64,000 nucleotides of DNA from Fasciolopsis buskii (Eukaryota > Platyhelminthes > Trematoda > Plagiorchiida > Fasciolidae): positions 580,942 through 644,941 of the forward strand of contig LUCM01004193.1 of the NCBI GenBank assembly GCA_008360955.1, written 5' to 3'. Made by a program: the position numbers and the translations under genes. Shown in pieces: positions 34,993-49,000 of this stretch. The notes beneath the pieces are model-generated. The model saw only the letters and a program-made list of their open reading frames with translations, did not search any database and was not told the origin of the DNA. Each line of letters opens with the position of its first letter. Position 1 is the first letter of the stretch.

Positions 34993-37900
34993 CAATGGAT
35001 CTTGCAGATCACAGACTTTTGCTAATGGGATGAATATTTTTTTAAGTCAGAAACAATTTCACTGTAGGATGCTAACTTCCCAGATGCAGCATCGACAGCC
35101 TACTTCGAAGCCGATTATCTGTTGAGCAAGCATCAGTGGCTTGCAAAACACAATGACAGATAAAATGCTGCACCATATGGTGTTGATATGGGAGTATTAC
35201 CGCTATTTGATAATGATGATTGCTTTGCAGGAAGACAGATATTTCATTCATTTACAACTTCTACTTAATGTGCAGCCACCACTTGTAACCTATCTTCTGG
35301 TTTCTCTCGTAATTTTTGCTATAGAAACAGTTGAATTGGTGAATTTGCTCTTGTGCAAAGGGTTTTTCGGATATTGTAAATTTACTAATGATTAGCGAAT
35401 TTGGTGAAACTTGAAGGTATTTTAAATGGGTCAGTTTTCGCACCACACTAAGAACCTTAACTTATAAGCTGGTAATAGGTAACTCAGTTTGGGTGAATTC
35501 ATTTTAACGACGCATCACACTGCTGGATCAGGCTTTCCTTTAGTATTCGGATTGAGTTTGTACAAAAAATTAGAAAAGCAAGATATGCTCAATTTCCATT
35601 ATTGTTCGGTGTGAAGCAAAGTAACACTGGGGCACTCGCACGCAGTTTGTAACCACTGGGTTCCAGACATTTTCAACAACAACGAAAAAAGACACAAACC
35701 TAAGAGGAGCGACTCTGGATCGAGAACCAAAGCTCCCAAACAATCCACACTTGTTCTTACCAATCTACTAAACGCGAACATTGAACATTAACATAAATTC
35801 GAATCGGTCTCTCAATTGTGTCTGCCGAACAGCGTCCAGCAAATAATCGACTCCTAACGATAAACACCTCCGTAGGACCTGGAAGCATCGCAAACCACCT
35901 TCAATAGATTGATTAGAATATTGATTACATCAGGAAAGAATTTAAATCGATGCCTGATAATATCGCACTGGCCACCAACGTCCAACTTGTCATTGAAAAC
36001 CGTGAGAGGACTGCATATTGGGATATCCTTGTTAGAAAACACCTACTACTGACTAAATATCATCGCATAAACAGCTGAAGCAACTATGAAATAGCTGCAA
36101 TCATTTAAGGCCAGTCTACAGAAATATTATTTATAAATGCAGGGATTGCCAAAGGATTCCGACACTCGTCTTTCTGTGTATTTACCATATATTTCCTTCG
36201 TCTTTTACCTAGAAACCTGAAACTGAGAATCATAATAATAGAAATAGCATTGTGCTGTATATCTTACTCAGGCCTGCATCGGGCTTCCGCACGCTTCATT
36301 TTCGTCATTCCACAAGCAGTTTTCGTAGTTTCTGCATCATAAAGATAGACGATATGAATACTTTTCACATAAGTGAGACGAAATTCGTCTTATTGCTTTC
36401 TCAATGCTGTATCGGAGTAGAAATCGGTCTGTATTTTGTGCATTACAAATAAAGGGTTTTCTTAGGTGACACGTTCATTTTCTGCTCACACCATAAATAA
36501 GATAGTAATTATGTAACATTCATTGATATCCGGCTGAAGGATTCCATTTGCACTCAAATTATGGAGCTATCAAGTCCCTCTTTGTTATGATTCTCAGTTT
36601 CGCTTTGTTGCTTGACTATGGAGAAACCTGAAGGCAGTTGGAAATGTTATTCAGCAAACAAATATTTTTTTATTCCATCCAGCATGTTGGCAAACCAAAG
36701 GAAAATGCATAGGAATCATTCACGACGGTCAGAGTTCCATAAAGAGAAGAAAATAGACGTTTCGAGGTGAAGAAAATTACACGTTGCACTACTAAGTTAT
36801 TTGATTACTGGTATGTTAAAGTCTTTCACCCGAAAACTTGTGAAAAGAGTCATGTACTTCTTGAAATTGGATCACTTTGCCAACTATTTTAACCAGCCTC
36901 GAAAACCGGTCGCTACCCTCTGAAAAGCCAAATTTAGCATTTTACATTTATGTGAAGTCAACTTCTTTTTTGAATCTAGTGAGTGAATGTATTGTGTGGC
37001 GTGCTCAGAACTTTACCATTGCAGGTAAATTGGTGGTAGACGTATAAGGGAAAGTGCGGAAAAATAATGTTCTTAAAAGCCTTTCGTACAGAATGAGCAG
37101 ACTGGAAGTATACCAACCAAAATTTTGTTGCCGTTGTTTGCGAATGTTCGTGAACCAACCTTAATTGTGTCAGAATCACAGTGGTCCTCGAGATTCATGA
37201 TTCGCATGTTTTCTATTCGCAAGAAAAATGACAATTTTTTTAAGTCATTATAGTTGGCCGTAGAGTCCTCCTTTGTCAAGACGATAGTGCGGCTTTTGGG
37301 ATTCTTATACTTCAGTGATGTCGACCTCACGGCATGCATGAAACTTTTGCCTTGTCATTTCCCCCGTAACACGACTATGAGCGTCGGCTGTCTATGTCTG
37401 TGATACATAAACATTCTCTCGGTGCATGTGCGGAACCCATAATGACGTAGTTCAGACTTGTCTCCAATAAAATTATGGTTTTTAGCTCCAGCATAAAGGT
37501 TTATTGTTAGGTGAGTTATTACAGTTGCATTCCTTCACTACTTGATATTGGAGAATAAATGTTCATCTTTGTTCTGAAGTTTCTGATCTCAATGTTGCTA
37601 GGTCCAGGCCAAAAGATCCCATTCTTCCCAGCGATATATTGGGTTAAAATTTTTTCAAATGAAGTCCGCAGTTTCTAGCTTCACTTTGGAATAAGGAATG
37701 CGGGAATATTTAGCATCCATTTAGGTACTCAGATAAGTAGTTTATGCTCCAGGCAAAACGGACTAATGAGGTCGTTGGAGAGAGCAAATGATGAATATAA
37801 TTTCAGCAGAGGGCTCTCTAAACAAAAGCAATATAAGTGTTTACCGATTATATAAGATTCTACGCTCATCACTTGTTTAGATGCTGAAGGCTATTATTTC

Positions 37901-39690
37901 GGTAAATCAGGTTTTTATGTACCGAAACGGAGCTCCATAAATATCCGTGGTGTGCTCACCTGCTCAGACTTAATGAATAAGATCTCTACTAGGTTACAAA
38001 TACCGTAGCATAAAAGATCGTTACTCACATCACTTTTGTGAACACAAATTTCCTTCCGTTTACTTGGCATTAACACTTAATTATATTTAAGAACAATACG
38101 ATTCCATGATTCAATCAAAACGTTTTTAACTTCGTTCCTTTTAATGATCGGCAGGAACTATCTTGAATTCTGAACCTTATTAGTTTTGTCGATCAGATCT
38201 TATCATCCATTTCGCTCATCCTTAATCTTAGCAGACTGGGACCAGTACCTCGCATTATTCTGGCACATTTCTCGCTAGTTCGTCCATTGCATCCCTTATG
38301 TAACTCGATTTTAAGGAATCCACATTTACTAGGAATAAATGTAATCAAACTAAGAAACTACGGTACAAACATAAGTTGCGACAGATGAGACTTTTTTGTG
38401 CCTTGAACTAGCCAAATATGTCTCCGATATCCGTAACCGGACGCTCAATTTCGGTACTCAATTGCTTCGGTCTCGCAGTACCGAAGGGTTTCAGATATTC
38501 GGGAGATTTTTAGTACCTCATTCTTCCAGAGAAATCTCTGGACACGGTGAATATTGTGTACCATACCGGTTCATTGTGGACTGTCAGACATACATCGAAT
38601 GTTGATTGGCGCTACTCACTCTTTTTTGACTTCAGATACGTCTTATCGACCTGAGTGTTAGTTCGTGTCTTACAAAATGAGGTGAATAAATTGCTATTTC
38701 CATTCCCTGCGGAAAACAAACAGAACTGAACAATTTTGCGAGTTACCGCAAGCAAGGAATCCGATTTGCTGGACTGTGAACTACACATTCAGAGAAAAAT
38801 AATTCACAAGACGTTTAATCTACAAAATAAAATATGTGGAATTGTTGTCGACGTCATTCCTCTTTTTCATATTTGCGTTCATAAGCATACAACTGCGCCG
38901 TTTAGGATGTGCACTGTAACAATGATTTGTGAATTGTCTGAATCAGGAATGAACAAAACGTTATCCACTAGATCTGTATAAGTAGCCGTTACAAATGCAC
39001 GAACGTCGACACAGTGTGGGCTTTTATTAAGAAACAATCAGGACCGATTGGTAAATACGAAATAAGGATTGCGACAATAGTAACAACAATGAGGGCAATA
39101 TGTAATCGGCTGATTTTTCAAAAATTAATAACATTTGAGAGACAGACGAAAACGACGAAAATGACCTCATTCGGTTTCGGATCAAATCTGGTTCAGAAAT
39201 GTGCACAAAAATTGACTGGAATTACTGATTCACTGATTCTTCCGTTGACAAGGCTTGCATTGGCGTAATACGTTTTCGATATCTGAATTGGGTAGGGATG
39301 AATAAAATACAAGTATTCACTGAATTAAGGGAAGCGATACAATGAATATTATGAAACAAAATAATTTGAAGAAGTGACCATCGAAAGCCTGATGGGGTGA
39401 AAATTCGGCACAAGAGAGGTTACCCACGGCAACCAAGATGCTGACGCATCAAAACATTTGTTTTATGAACATTGTATCGTTTACAACAAAACACCATGGT
39501 GTATCAACTTTGCCACGGATCCTCCTACGTCATTCACTTCAATTTTTAATCCGCGAGATGCCCGGTCTCAAGTTGTCTTGATGCTTCAGAAACTGAGATC
39601 TCGTATTTTGCTCTAGGTGGGAGTGATGTCCTTTTCACTCGAAATTTATCTCGTTTTGCCGAATTTATCTAACAACTTTTCTGGGTTAGT
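34993..39690. other. Long spacer, no recognised gene
   Basis: About 4.7 kb of AT-rich sequence. A plus frame at about 35229-35395 follows a TTTGCAG acceptor-like site and encodes a hydrophobic stretch (PPLVTYLLVSLVIFAIETV), possibly a membrane segment, but has no recognised family. Other frames are short. No repeat family copy was found. Confidence 0.35.
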
Positions 39691-39699
39691 TAGTGCTAA

Positions 39700-39895
39700 C
39701 TTCTCAGTAGTATATTTCGCATGCGGGTGGATCAACAAAGTTTGCCGGGGAGCACACGACCGGCTTCGCGGTTATTGCTGCTCTTCAGGAATGTGTACCC
39801 GGTATTCTTTTGTTCAATCATACCCATACTAGTGTGTTGTGTTCGTTTCTTATTTTCTCAATAGAATCTCATTTGAGTCGTTAGGAGCTTGACTG
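39700..39895 (-). mobile_element. Hammerhead repeat unit, subfamily B, copy 1
   Basis: On the minus strand the order is: GCTCCTAACGACTCAAATG (39893-39875), a spacer with CACTAGTATGGG, the hammerhead (39802-39745), then the tail TTTGTTGATCCACCCGCATG and ATATACTACTGAGAA. The same order occurs on the plus strand at 56036-56222, which shows it is a unit of the repeat rather than chance. No protein is encoded. Confidence 0.7.
39745..39802 (-). ncRNA. Hammerhead ribozyme, nearly intact copy
   Basis: On the minus strand CUGAAGA (39788-39782) is intact, and GAAG replaces GAAA (39767-39764). GAAG keeps G12, A13 and A14 and changes only A15.1, which would form a G-U pair with U16.1. CC/GGU follows with no loop, with C17 opposite plus base 39758. 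Stem II is GCAG/CCGC with one A-C mismatch and the CAAUAA loop. Inner stem I (ACAUUC against GUGUGC) has a U-U and an A-C mismatch; outer stem I pairs CCGGG with CCCGG. Cleavage may be weak rather than absent. Confidence 0.7.
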
Positions 39896-40097
39896 GATGG
39901 AGATTCTAGTGATAGTCTTATTTATTTTATCGTGAGAGGAATAACTCATTTGGCAGGAATCAGTGACTCTTAAATTGCGGCATTTGGCTACTGAACTCAA
40001 GCATTCGCTTGATAAAAACGCAATACTTCACCAAATCTGTGGTTCTGAATTTTCATTAATGAAAAATTTCACCAACTTTAGGGAAAGGAGAAAATGA

Positions 40098-40240
40098 GAA
40101 GAAAAACCAATACTTTCGGGCCTTGTGTCCTCTTTCTCAACGTTAGCCTGACCCTCCCATGAATCATCACGTGATACTTAAATAGAATTTCACCCATTCA
40201 CACTCCTAACGGTTCAAATGAGATTCTAGTGAGAAACTAA
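40098..40240 (+). repeat. Hammerhead-repeat middle segment, subfamily B
   Basis: Reads GAGAAGAAAAACCAATAC, TTTCTCAACGTTAGCC, and ACTCCTAACGGTTCAAATGAG. The first two blocks match the complement of 55850-55905, which directly adjoins a hammerhead tail. The last matches the segment just upstream of the hammerhead at 56036. This piece therefore bridges the end of one ribozyme unit and the start of the next, giving the sequence expected between two successive hammerheads. Confidence 0.6.
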
Positions 40241-42867
40241 ATATTTCTAAATCATTTTCCGAATTTCAAAGTATCCATGTGACAAATCGTTTTCCAGTAT
40301 ACCATAGAACGGCTTCATGTAGAAACAACAAAGTAAATGTGCCAGTCATGTGTGATAATTAAAACTTTACCAAGCCACGCGCTGACAGTGACCATTAACT
40401 AAACTGGGCATTGTAATTAATTTGTACAATAAAAATGGCTAGACCATCCTGAGCACTATCCTACCCAAAGGAGTCCGTCAGCTCGTTGCAATCTATGATG
40501 AACTGTGTTCACCACAATTGGAATAGCGCCCAGTAATTGACTGAAAACCTAGCGAACGATTTGGCCCCACTAATGATAGAATTAGCACACTAAGCCCTCC
40601 AACTGTTAGCCAGCCTATAGGCAATGTTCATCTGGATAATCCATCTAGTAAAATGGTTCGTCAACCAACCATGATCAACCCATCATCCCCATTTAGCAGA
40701 GGTCAACCGCATCAGTGGCCGAACTAGTCGACTGACTGAATCTCGTTCCCATCAATTTAGTATCCATAGGCACTTTGATGTCCTCTACCCTTCTTTTCTG
40801 TGCCAAATAGGCCACGCTTTCGAGGACTAATTTCAGTGTCTTGACAACAATAAAATCATCAATGGTCGTTTGCCATAGCTTTGTACTCACATGGAAGACA
40901 ATAGCCGCGCTGAGGATTAATCACACCCTCCAAAATCCCAAGGGTTCGCTGAAGCGAACGGGTCAAATTGTTTCGGTAACTTTATGCTTTTCGAATGAAA
41001 ATAGTTGTCGCTTCACCGATCATCTGACACTCACGTTCTTCTTCACAACGTTTGGATCATTTTGTGTCAAGTTCATTCAAAAATTGATAAGGAAATTTGA
41101 TGGACTATTACAACGTGAACTATTTTATCATCAAAGTTTAAATAAGCAATTTCTTCTTGCGTTGGCGCATATAGTTGCCGGACACAGCCGAATGAATGTC
41201 TGGCGATATAACTCAAACAAATATACAAAGGAGATCAGAAGGCCTGAAAACTGAAGATCCAAACTACCCAACACAGCTAGTCTTAATAATACTAATGTTT
41301 CGAATTAAGTGATGGCGAAGCCACATTGATTGGCGCATTTGGTCCAAGTAATTGATGTCTGATTTTGGACGACTGTCGGTGGCTGCTTGAAATTAAAGGT
41401 CGTGCAGTCGTGCAGATGAATATGGGAATTTCACTCGTACATGGATTTGTGCAGTTGAATAGCTTGTTTGTTTGTGATAATGATCTTGTAAATGAATCAG
41501 CATCCGAAACTTGTTCAGCCAAACGATGTTCGTTTTGCTTTCCATCTTTATGATCAATTCTTCCAGAGTTCCAAAATGCGGTCACCCATTTCAAAAGTTC
41601 GGCAAAAGTTCGTTTGGGGAGAAATCAAACCTCATAAGCTGAGCAGAAGGACTACCAGTAAGCGCATTTCGACTTCTGGCTAGGTGGTTTTCATATGACA
41701 CCATTATTTTTGCTAAAATCAACGTGTTCATTACACTTTTGGATTTGTAAATTTATTTATATCGGAACTTTCATTGTGATACTAGAACGAAAATTAGCAT
41801 TTATTGCTATACTGCCATAGGAAACTTTAAGTTATCGTGAATTCGAGAGTTTTGAGCCTCAGTAAAATGATGTTATTTCAAGTTTTCGCCGGATGAGTTT
41901 CTCACCTATTCTGTTATTCTTTTAGTTTTATGTATTTTGCTGTTTCAATCGGACTCGCTGCGAAAGACATGAATAAAGAAGCTGGTCAGATAAATGAGTT
42001 TCCCACAAATGGTGCTGATAAAGATCACTCCTCACTGTCAGAACATGTCCATCAACAAACGAATGGTCTATATTTTCTCACATGACATCATGAAGACGAT
42101 AAACAATAGCCATCGGATTCTGAGCGCCATAGTTCCATTACGTCCACTAAGACACACCAAGAATAACCGTAGTTTCATTGGATGCGGTGGACTACGAGTT
42201 CATCTTAGTCTTTTTCATGTTACTTGGAGACGAAGCAAACCTGATCGGGAAGGCAGAGACAAAGCTGCCAACCATAAGGGGACTGTGAAGAGGGGTGGGA
42301 TAAAAACGATCACGAAGATGGATGTGTTCGGCCGTCTATGCATGCGTGTATGCTCAAATGCACTTGTATCGGCATGAACTTCGGGTAGCCCTGTGCACCT
42401 CGAGGAGTGAGAGGAATGTCACGGTGATGGAGGTGCGGGTGAACGGTGAAAGGGGGGAATGGCAAAGGAGAAAAAGAATGTTGTCAGATTTGCTGCATGT
42501 AGCCTATGGTTTCGCTTGTCCAATATAGGGGCTGGTACTCGCGTGATGATTCAGTGTTGCCATACGCTGGCGGTGTGCTGGATTACTATCAGTTCCATGC
42601 AATTTGTTGAGCAACTTTTAGTTTCTCGGTCTCTGTTCTCTGCCTCCACGCGTGTAGTTATGTTCTGCGTGATTTGGTCCTACCAAAAGTGCCCCGGATT
42701 GCTATCACACATGCAAACCGTGCTGCTTCGAACAAATATCTCATTCCTGTCCAAATAGACATTGAAAGCAATTGTATTTTTTTCTGTTTTTCGGCAACAT
42801 ACGAGAGACAGATATTCATCTAAGTTCATGCGTGATGGGTATCCCTTTGGTGTGTTTATCCCCGCAG
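40241..42867. other. Spacer with unrecognised open frames
   Basis: A minus frame at 40693-40890 (STKLWQTTIDDFIVV) and plus frames at 40841-41254 (137 codons) and 41994-42377 (127 codons) are the longest. None has a recognisable motif or consistent splice sites, and opposite-strand frames overlap them. No repeat copy was identified. Confidence 0.35.
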
Positions 42868-43017
42868 TTAGTCAAAATTACGCAGCGAATAGCAAAATAT
42901 CTAGATTGGAAACCATGCACGTTTAAAAATTGTCCACGAGATGAAGTATTTTTCAATACCGTTTTAATTAGCGAGTACCTCAAAATGAATTTCGCAGCTT
43001 ATTTTGGAGATTTTTAA
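42868..43017 (+). CDS. Possible terminal exon, unrecognised protein
   Basis: After a pyrimidine-rich TTTATCCCCGCAG acceptor (AG at 42866-42867) comes a 49-codon open segment with a TAA at 43015-43017. It reads LVKITQRIAKYLDWKPC, then FKNCPRDEVFFNTVLISEYL, then KMNFAAYFGDF. AATAAA lies at 43023-43028, directly after the stop. The acceptor, balanced composition, stop and poly(A) signal together suggest the last exon of a host gene on the plus strand. No family is recognised, and upstream exons were not found. The frame also stays open upstream through 42772, so the acceptor is not required by a stop. Confidence 0.28.
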   Translation, partial: LVKITQRIAKYLDWKPCTFKNCPRDEVFFNTVLISEYLKMNFAAYFGDF

Positions 43018-43028
43018 TCACTAATAAA

Positions 43029-46000
43029 TCGCAATGTTGGACGTACCTGTTTTCTGGAAACTAACAAACATGCAACTTGCATTCATACCGTTATAAATCT
43101 CTCAATACATTTCTCATCGAGGTTAAGCCACGATGTAAAGCTCACAGGTGGTTTCCGCTTAAAATAAAAACCGTTTAAATCGCCGTAATGAAGTCCTATT
43201 CACTATTCATTTTGCCTGCCAGGAAAATACTTCACTAAGAAGTGAGGAAAGCAAAAGTTCAGCACTAAGCAGCTTCATTATCAGTTTCCGATGGAATCCC
43301 CTTTTGGCACTGGAAAAGTCTGAGTGTGGGTCTGCTTTGTGTTATTTTTTCCCAGTGTTTCCCCTATGTGTTGATCAGTCGAACAGTCGTGATTACTGGA
43401 CAATTTGAAATTTCGCTACGAGCACGCTCCGTACCCATCAGGCTTTGCCCCAATGCGTGCTTGCTGAACATTTCATGGAGGATGTTAATGCAAGTCGAAT
43501 TTAGTGATAATTCAGCCTAAAATGGACTAATGGCTATCGGAAATCGAACAGTTCTAAGTGTTGAAAACAGGTGTGCTCAAGAATGCAAAGTCCATATAAG
43601 TAATTCATTATTGGTGGTTAGGTAATTGGGAAACCCGCTCATAAAACCTCAGCTGAAGAAAGGTCTTCCGAATGAACTTCCAGATTGTCTCAACTTATTT
43701 AGTCGGCATTATTTCAGTGCACTAAATTGAAGACTCAATTTAAGAAGGGTGATTTTTACTTAGTCTTAGAAAAGATGTAATGCCATTTTGGAAAAGAATG
43801 GAAAAAATATTGGACAAGATGTTTAACATATGCCCGTAAAGTAATCGCATCTTGAATATACTGAAAGAACTGAAAAAAATGGCCCTAAAAATTATAAACC
43901 CAAGGATGGAGGTTAGAAGGAAGCAGAGCTACCCATTTTTCGACAGGAAGTGATGGTAATCAAACTACAGTAGAACAGGAGAGCGAACATTTCACACTAC
44001 AGATGTGCACCCTGTCGAATGCTACTTATAAACCACTGCTGACAGATAAAGAAAGTATAGGTTTACGAAACTCGGGATTAAATCCAAAATCAGGCGGGAG
44101 TTTATTTTGGTCAAATAAAATAAGTTTCTGGCGCGTCCTTTTCATATCTCCAGGTCGAAAACGCGTGCACCTAGAAAGTCTCTTTCAGCTTATTGGTCAT
44201 CTTATGAATTCGATTGCGATTACGCAGCACAGTACCAAAAACTATGAATAACTGTTCCTGTCAAAACAAGAATCAAGTAAACCTGCGTTACTACCTGTAT
44301 AACATGAGACTATTTTCGGTGTGATTTTCCTTTTCAGAATCGAATCGAATTTTATTGAAAATTCTTTATTGCTATGTCATGAACTGACCACTCTGACTCA
44401 TCTTCCGATCACTATTTGTCTCAGCGAATAAGATACAGTGAGACAAAGTGGTCCATCGAACTTAATCCACCCAGTTCCAGCATTTTACCCTTCGAAGGTG
44501 TGAAATATCACAAACAGATTTTCCATAGTCATAGTTGTAGGAAATATACGGCTCATGTTTCCTTATGTATTATAAACAGGGCAGTACCAAAGCGTCAGAT
44601 CGGTCCAAATTTGAATACAGTCGCTGACTTCGGTGCGATTTAGGTCCATACATGGGTGTCACTCCTGACCCAGTAATGCTTGTGCTGTACCGGCTGAATT
44701 TTACACTACGTCGAAAATTTTAGGACATTTCACCCAACAATCTTTAGTTACCATTGCAGATTGTATAAGCATATGACATCGGTCCCAATGTAATTTCCAT
44801 AACTTGACTGCCCCGGTAGAATTTCTCGGACTTTCTGCATTTGAATCCCATTGATGTTTGTCAAGTTTGTCAAACCATACATCATAACGTCCAAATAAAA
44901 GAGATAATTTTGTACTATTACAGCCTCGATAAACCGTATTGGGATTACTGATTGCAAGACAATTTGTTTCTGCTATTTTACTGCTTTTTTTCATCCACTT
45001 GGCTTTTTTATATTGCAGAAATTCTTAGCCACCAATCCTTGTGCAGAACAGTTATTAATTACTGGTATCTGTTTCAGTAACAAAAATAGAAGTGCGTGAT
45101 CTTTCTGAATGATTTTTACTATAGCTTGTTCCACGATTTGATGAACACCTAGCGTTATTTCCCCATGATCCATTAGTTTGAGACACTAAAGTCGAGTAAC
45201 AGCAGGCAAAGGCATATAGACATCTCAGTACACATCATATACAGAACTGATGGATTTGTTTCTAAGGTATCGTTTGTCAGAGGCTAGGTGATAAAAAAGA
45301 TCATGTAGCGGACTCAGTTACTGAAGTGCTGACCGGTTAAGGAGGCTGAAGGTAGCTATACATGTTGAATCAATGTATACCATTGAATGGCTTTTTTGTT
45401 ACGACCAACTCTCCGTCTTCTAGAGAGAATGGGTGCCCGAGTTCCTTAAGTTAGCCGAAAGATTCACTCAATAACCCATGTAACGAAGTTCGTCAGTGCA
45501 GAGGCTGCAAAACTAGTAAAATTAAGAATTCAGGAGGAAAATCGGCTTCTATCTAACTTCTTACCTCGACGGATCCATGAAATTTAATAAGCACGCAAAA
45601 GTCGGTAAATTAGGATACATTTGAGTAGCCGTGTGCGGTGAGCAAGGTATTTTGCTCTGACGAGTTTGACAGGCCATTCCCGAGTTACTTTCATTCTTTT
45701 GGCCTCAGTTAGAACAAATAATTGTAGAACACTGGCAGAGACTTCGTGAAATTACTTGTTCGATTACTCATGGTCGAAATATTAATTGGAATGTCTATCA
45801 TCGCAGCCGGTGGAGACTGATCAATAGCGAATTCTCTTCGTCCGATGAGCGCTTATTAGCGATTAATTTAGCAGTGCAGATTAATTTGTGTTACTATGCT
45901 GCACTGTTTAAGGACCATAGCTTCCCTGAAACTGCCCCGATGGCAATGATTGCAAATCTAAATGCAAGACCGATTGTCGACTGATAGTGAAAGTTCCCAA

Positions 46001-49000
46001 AACAAACTGAATAAACTTATTACAGAAGCAGTGAAACCAATCACGCAAACCATGTATCAGTCTACCAGTTTCGCATCTTCCGTACTTTAAGTTTAAAAAA
46101 GTTTTTGTTATTCTGATGTTGTTCTTAGTATACTAAAGGTTGTTTTGTCAATATCTGAATTACATGTCAAATTGGCGCAAGGGAGCAACATAAGCAGAAC
46201 AATGTACAAGTTGCAACTGACGGTACTTTAGAATACTGGCTTCTGTTATTCAAATCAGTTACTTTGCTAATTCCAGCTTCGGATATACACAGCGATCTTA
46301 ACCGACATTTTGTTTAAATTACCATTAGATCCACTTTCGATTTCCATTAAAGGAAACCGTACACAGGACCAACGCGTTCTCTAGTGTTAGCTTCCCTTCA
46401 TACTCGTGCCTGAGTGTCGTGGAGGGGATAGCGTCCTTCGGATAATTTCATCTTGCGCAACTGAGAACAGGTGACGACAGTGACCTTGTGACTTGGAGCG
46501 CGGAATCACGGAATTAACAGTAAGCTCGAGTATCGGTAAGGGCGTCAGTGAACTGCTGCCTTCCGGTAACTGGGTTACGGTGACCTATCTTGGTAGAATG
46601 ATTTATCACAACTCCAAGCCATCCTAAGCATGAAGCATTATTAAGATGCTCAACAAACCGACCAAAATGGAGGTATATATTTATGGCACAATTACTTGCA
46701 AAAACCAACAAATGATTCTTTGAGGTTCATTGGCTGATAGGATTCCAGCCTTCTAGTATTTGAAAAATCGTTCAAACGAAAGAACTCTTGCTTTCCCCAA
46801 ATCAAAAGCTCTTTTCAGTAAATGTCACTTAGTAGAAGTTTTGCTTCAATCCTTGCCTCTTGAAGAAATGCCATTTCTTGCTGACTATTTACTTTGTAAA
46901 ATTTAATTACTTTATTTTAACTATATCAATGCTTCTTGCGCAGACCAGAAAAAACAGATGATGTGAATCCGCAAATTATCAGAGCGGAACGAATATCGAA
47001 CTACATATACGGCATCTATGTTTTTGTTTCGTGGTCAGCTATTGCGGTCGACTGATAACGGAAGCTACAACAGCATATTCATGTTTACTATAAATACACA
47101 TCGAAAGTTAGCCTTTTTGATCTTAATTGATCTAATTATTTGATCGTATTTGTTTCTATTTCCGACGGATTCAGTCGATCACTAATTTTACGATAGCTAC
47201 CGTGAAAAAGAGTATTTGGTTGAGGAAGAAGAATTGACTTACACAAAAAAGTTGCCCGTTGTGTGTCACTTTTTTCCACCTGTTCGAGAGATTAGAATAT
47301 GTGATTATTTATATTTTAGTCCCTACTCCTTCTGTGGCACTCGAAAGAGTATACCGCTTAAAAGGGCAGTAAGATCAATTGTTTACATTACCCAACAATT
47401 GTGCCCCTTGCACTAACCATCATGCGAGTGAATGAATACATCTGATTTTCTACGGTAGTGCTGCACATTACACATGTCCGATAAGACTTGTGAATTTGTA
47501 AAAAAACCTGATCACACTAATGTAAATTCCCCCAAGGATATTCAAGCACAACATTGGGACATGATGGTCGATGTGAAGGCGAAAGTCCCGCCTCTAATCT
47601 TATCAATTTTTCGTGAAAATACACCCATCGTTAAGCAGCAATTCACATAGTAAGACTTAGCTGATCACAATCCCTGATGGTTCAACACAGACGAAGTGAG
47701 TTCGTCACTACCTAGAGGGCATAGAGATGCAGCACGTGCGGCCGCCTTTTTACTTCGTGAAATTCATGCTCCCGCCACTGAGTAAAGCATCATTTTTCGA
47801 AGTACAACTATGTAAGAAGTTTTGCATGCGCAGTGGTAAATCCATTTCTGTTTTCCAAAATTTAGCACCAGAAATCCGTGACCCTTTGCCTACCAGTCAT
47901 TTGTGCTAAGAGGCTGAGTCATAATGACATGATTATCTGATACTCCCAGCTTCTGGCATCACCTTGAAATTGCTTAACAACTTCAGGTATTTGTTTTTAA
48001 AATTCACACTATTTTGATGGCTTCAGAAATTTAATCTTCCTCATCGGAAGTCTTCGTCAAACATTTAATTGGATAGAAAACCAGTGCGAAAAATCTGTGT
48101 ACATTGCATAAATTCGTCCCCTATTTTGTGCACCCCATTTTATCAAACAATGACGTCTTGTATTAATACTTTCCAAATTCCATCGCGCGTTTCAATTCAG
48201 TAACATCCTATTTCATGATCCATTCTGATCGGAGTTCACGCAAACCAATAAAGTAGTATTAGAAAATGCGGAAGTTACTTGACATTTAGTGTAGAGTGGA
48301 TTAGAACAGATTATCGGACAAATCACCGCTTCTGGTTCTTCAAAAAGTGTTTGATAAGACTAGTTGTAATCGGCTGGGCCGTCGCTGCTTGATGTCACTG
48401 AACAAACAATGATGGACTAGCAGGGTAATAGATAAATTATCATTCGACTGACAGTCTATCCCCCTCCGATTTGTGTCCCACTTCAGTTGAAGCTCAATGG
48501 GTGTACGCTGCTGTACTGAGTAGGCGCACAAGACATTTCGATGAGAAACATTTCATGGAACATTTTACGCGTTCTTGAAAAAAAAATAAGCTGTCAGTTC
48601 AGTTCTTCCATAAACGATACTTGGCAATTTCTAAAGTGCACACCTAGATTTTCCTTCAGGTATATCACTGCTGCTTGCCAAACATGATGTGCGAACATTA
48701 ACGGTAAACTGACTGTAAGTTCACTGAGGACTTAGTTTACCAAAGTAAACTGGAAGTAGATCTGATCTTTTTCGGTCGCGATCAATGACAGCTGCTCAGA
48801 TTTCCAGTCGGTAATTTCGTCTGACAGGAAATTTATAACAGCTTACTTCTCTGACATTGTGCATGGGATACTCAGAACCAAAATTCCCTAGAAGTTGTTT
48901 GACGTTTAATAGCCTCTGGCCGTCTTCGGGACCAAGATGGCAACATCCGCAGGCCAATATAAAATGAGCACACTTTTTGGAAAGTGGCTATCGCAAACTA

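Noticed and set aside
36896..36915. CGAAAACCGGTCGCTACC, similar to the hammerhead GAAACCGGTC core
   Set aside because: An extra A disrupts the core, no CUGANGA or CAAUAA stem II precedes it, and no family tail follows.
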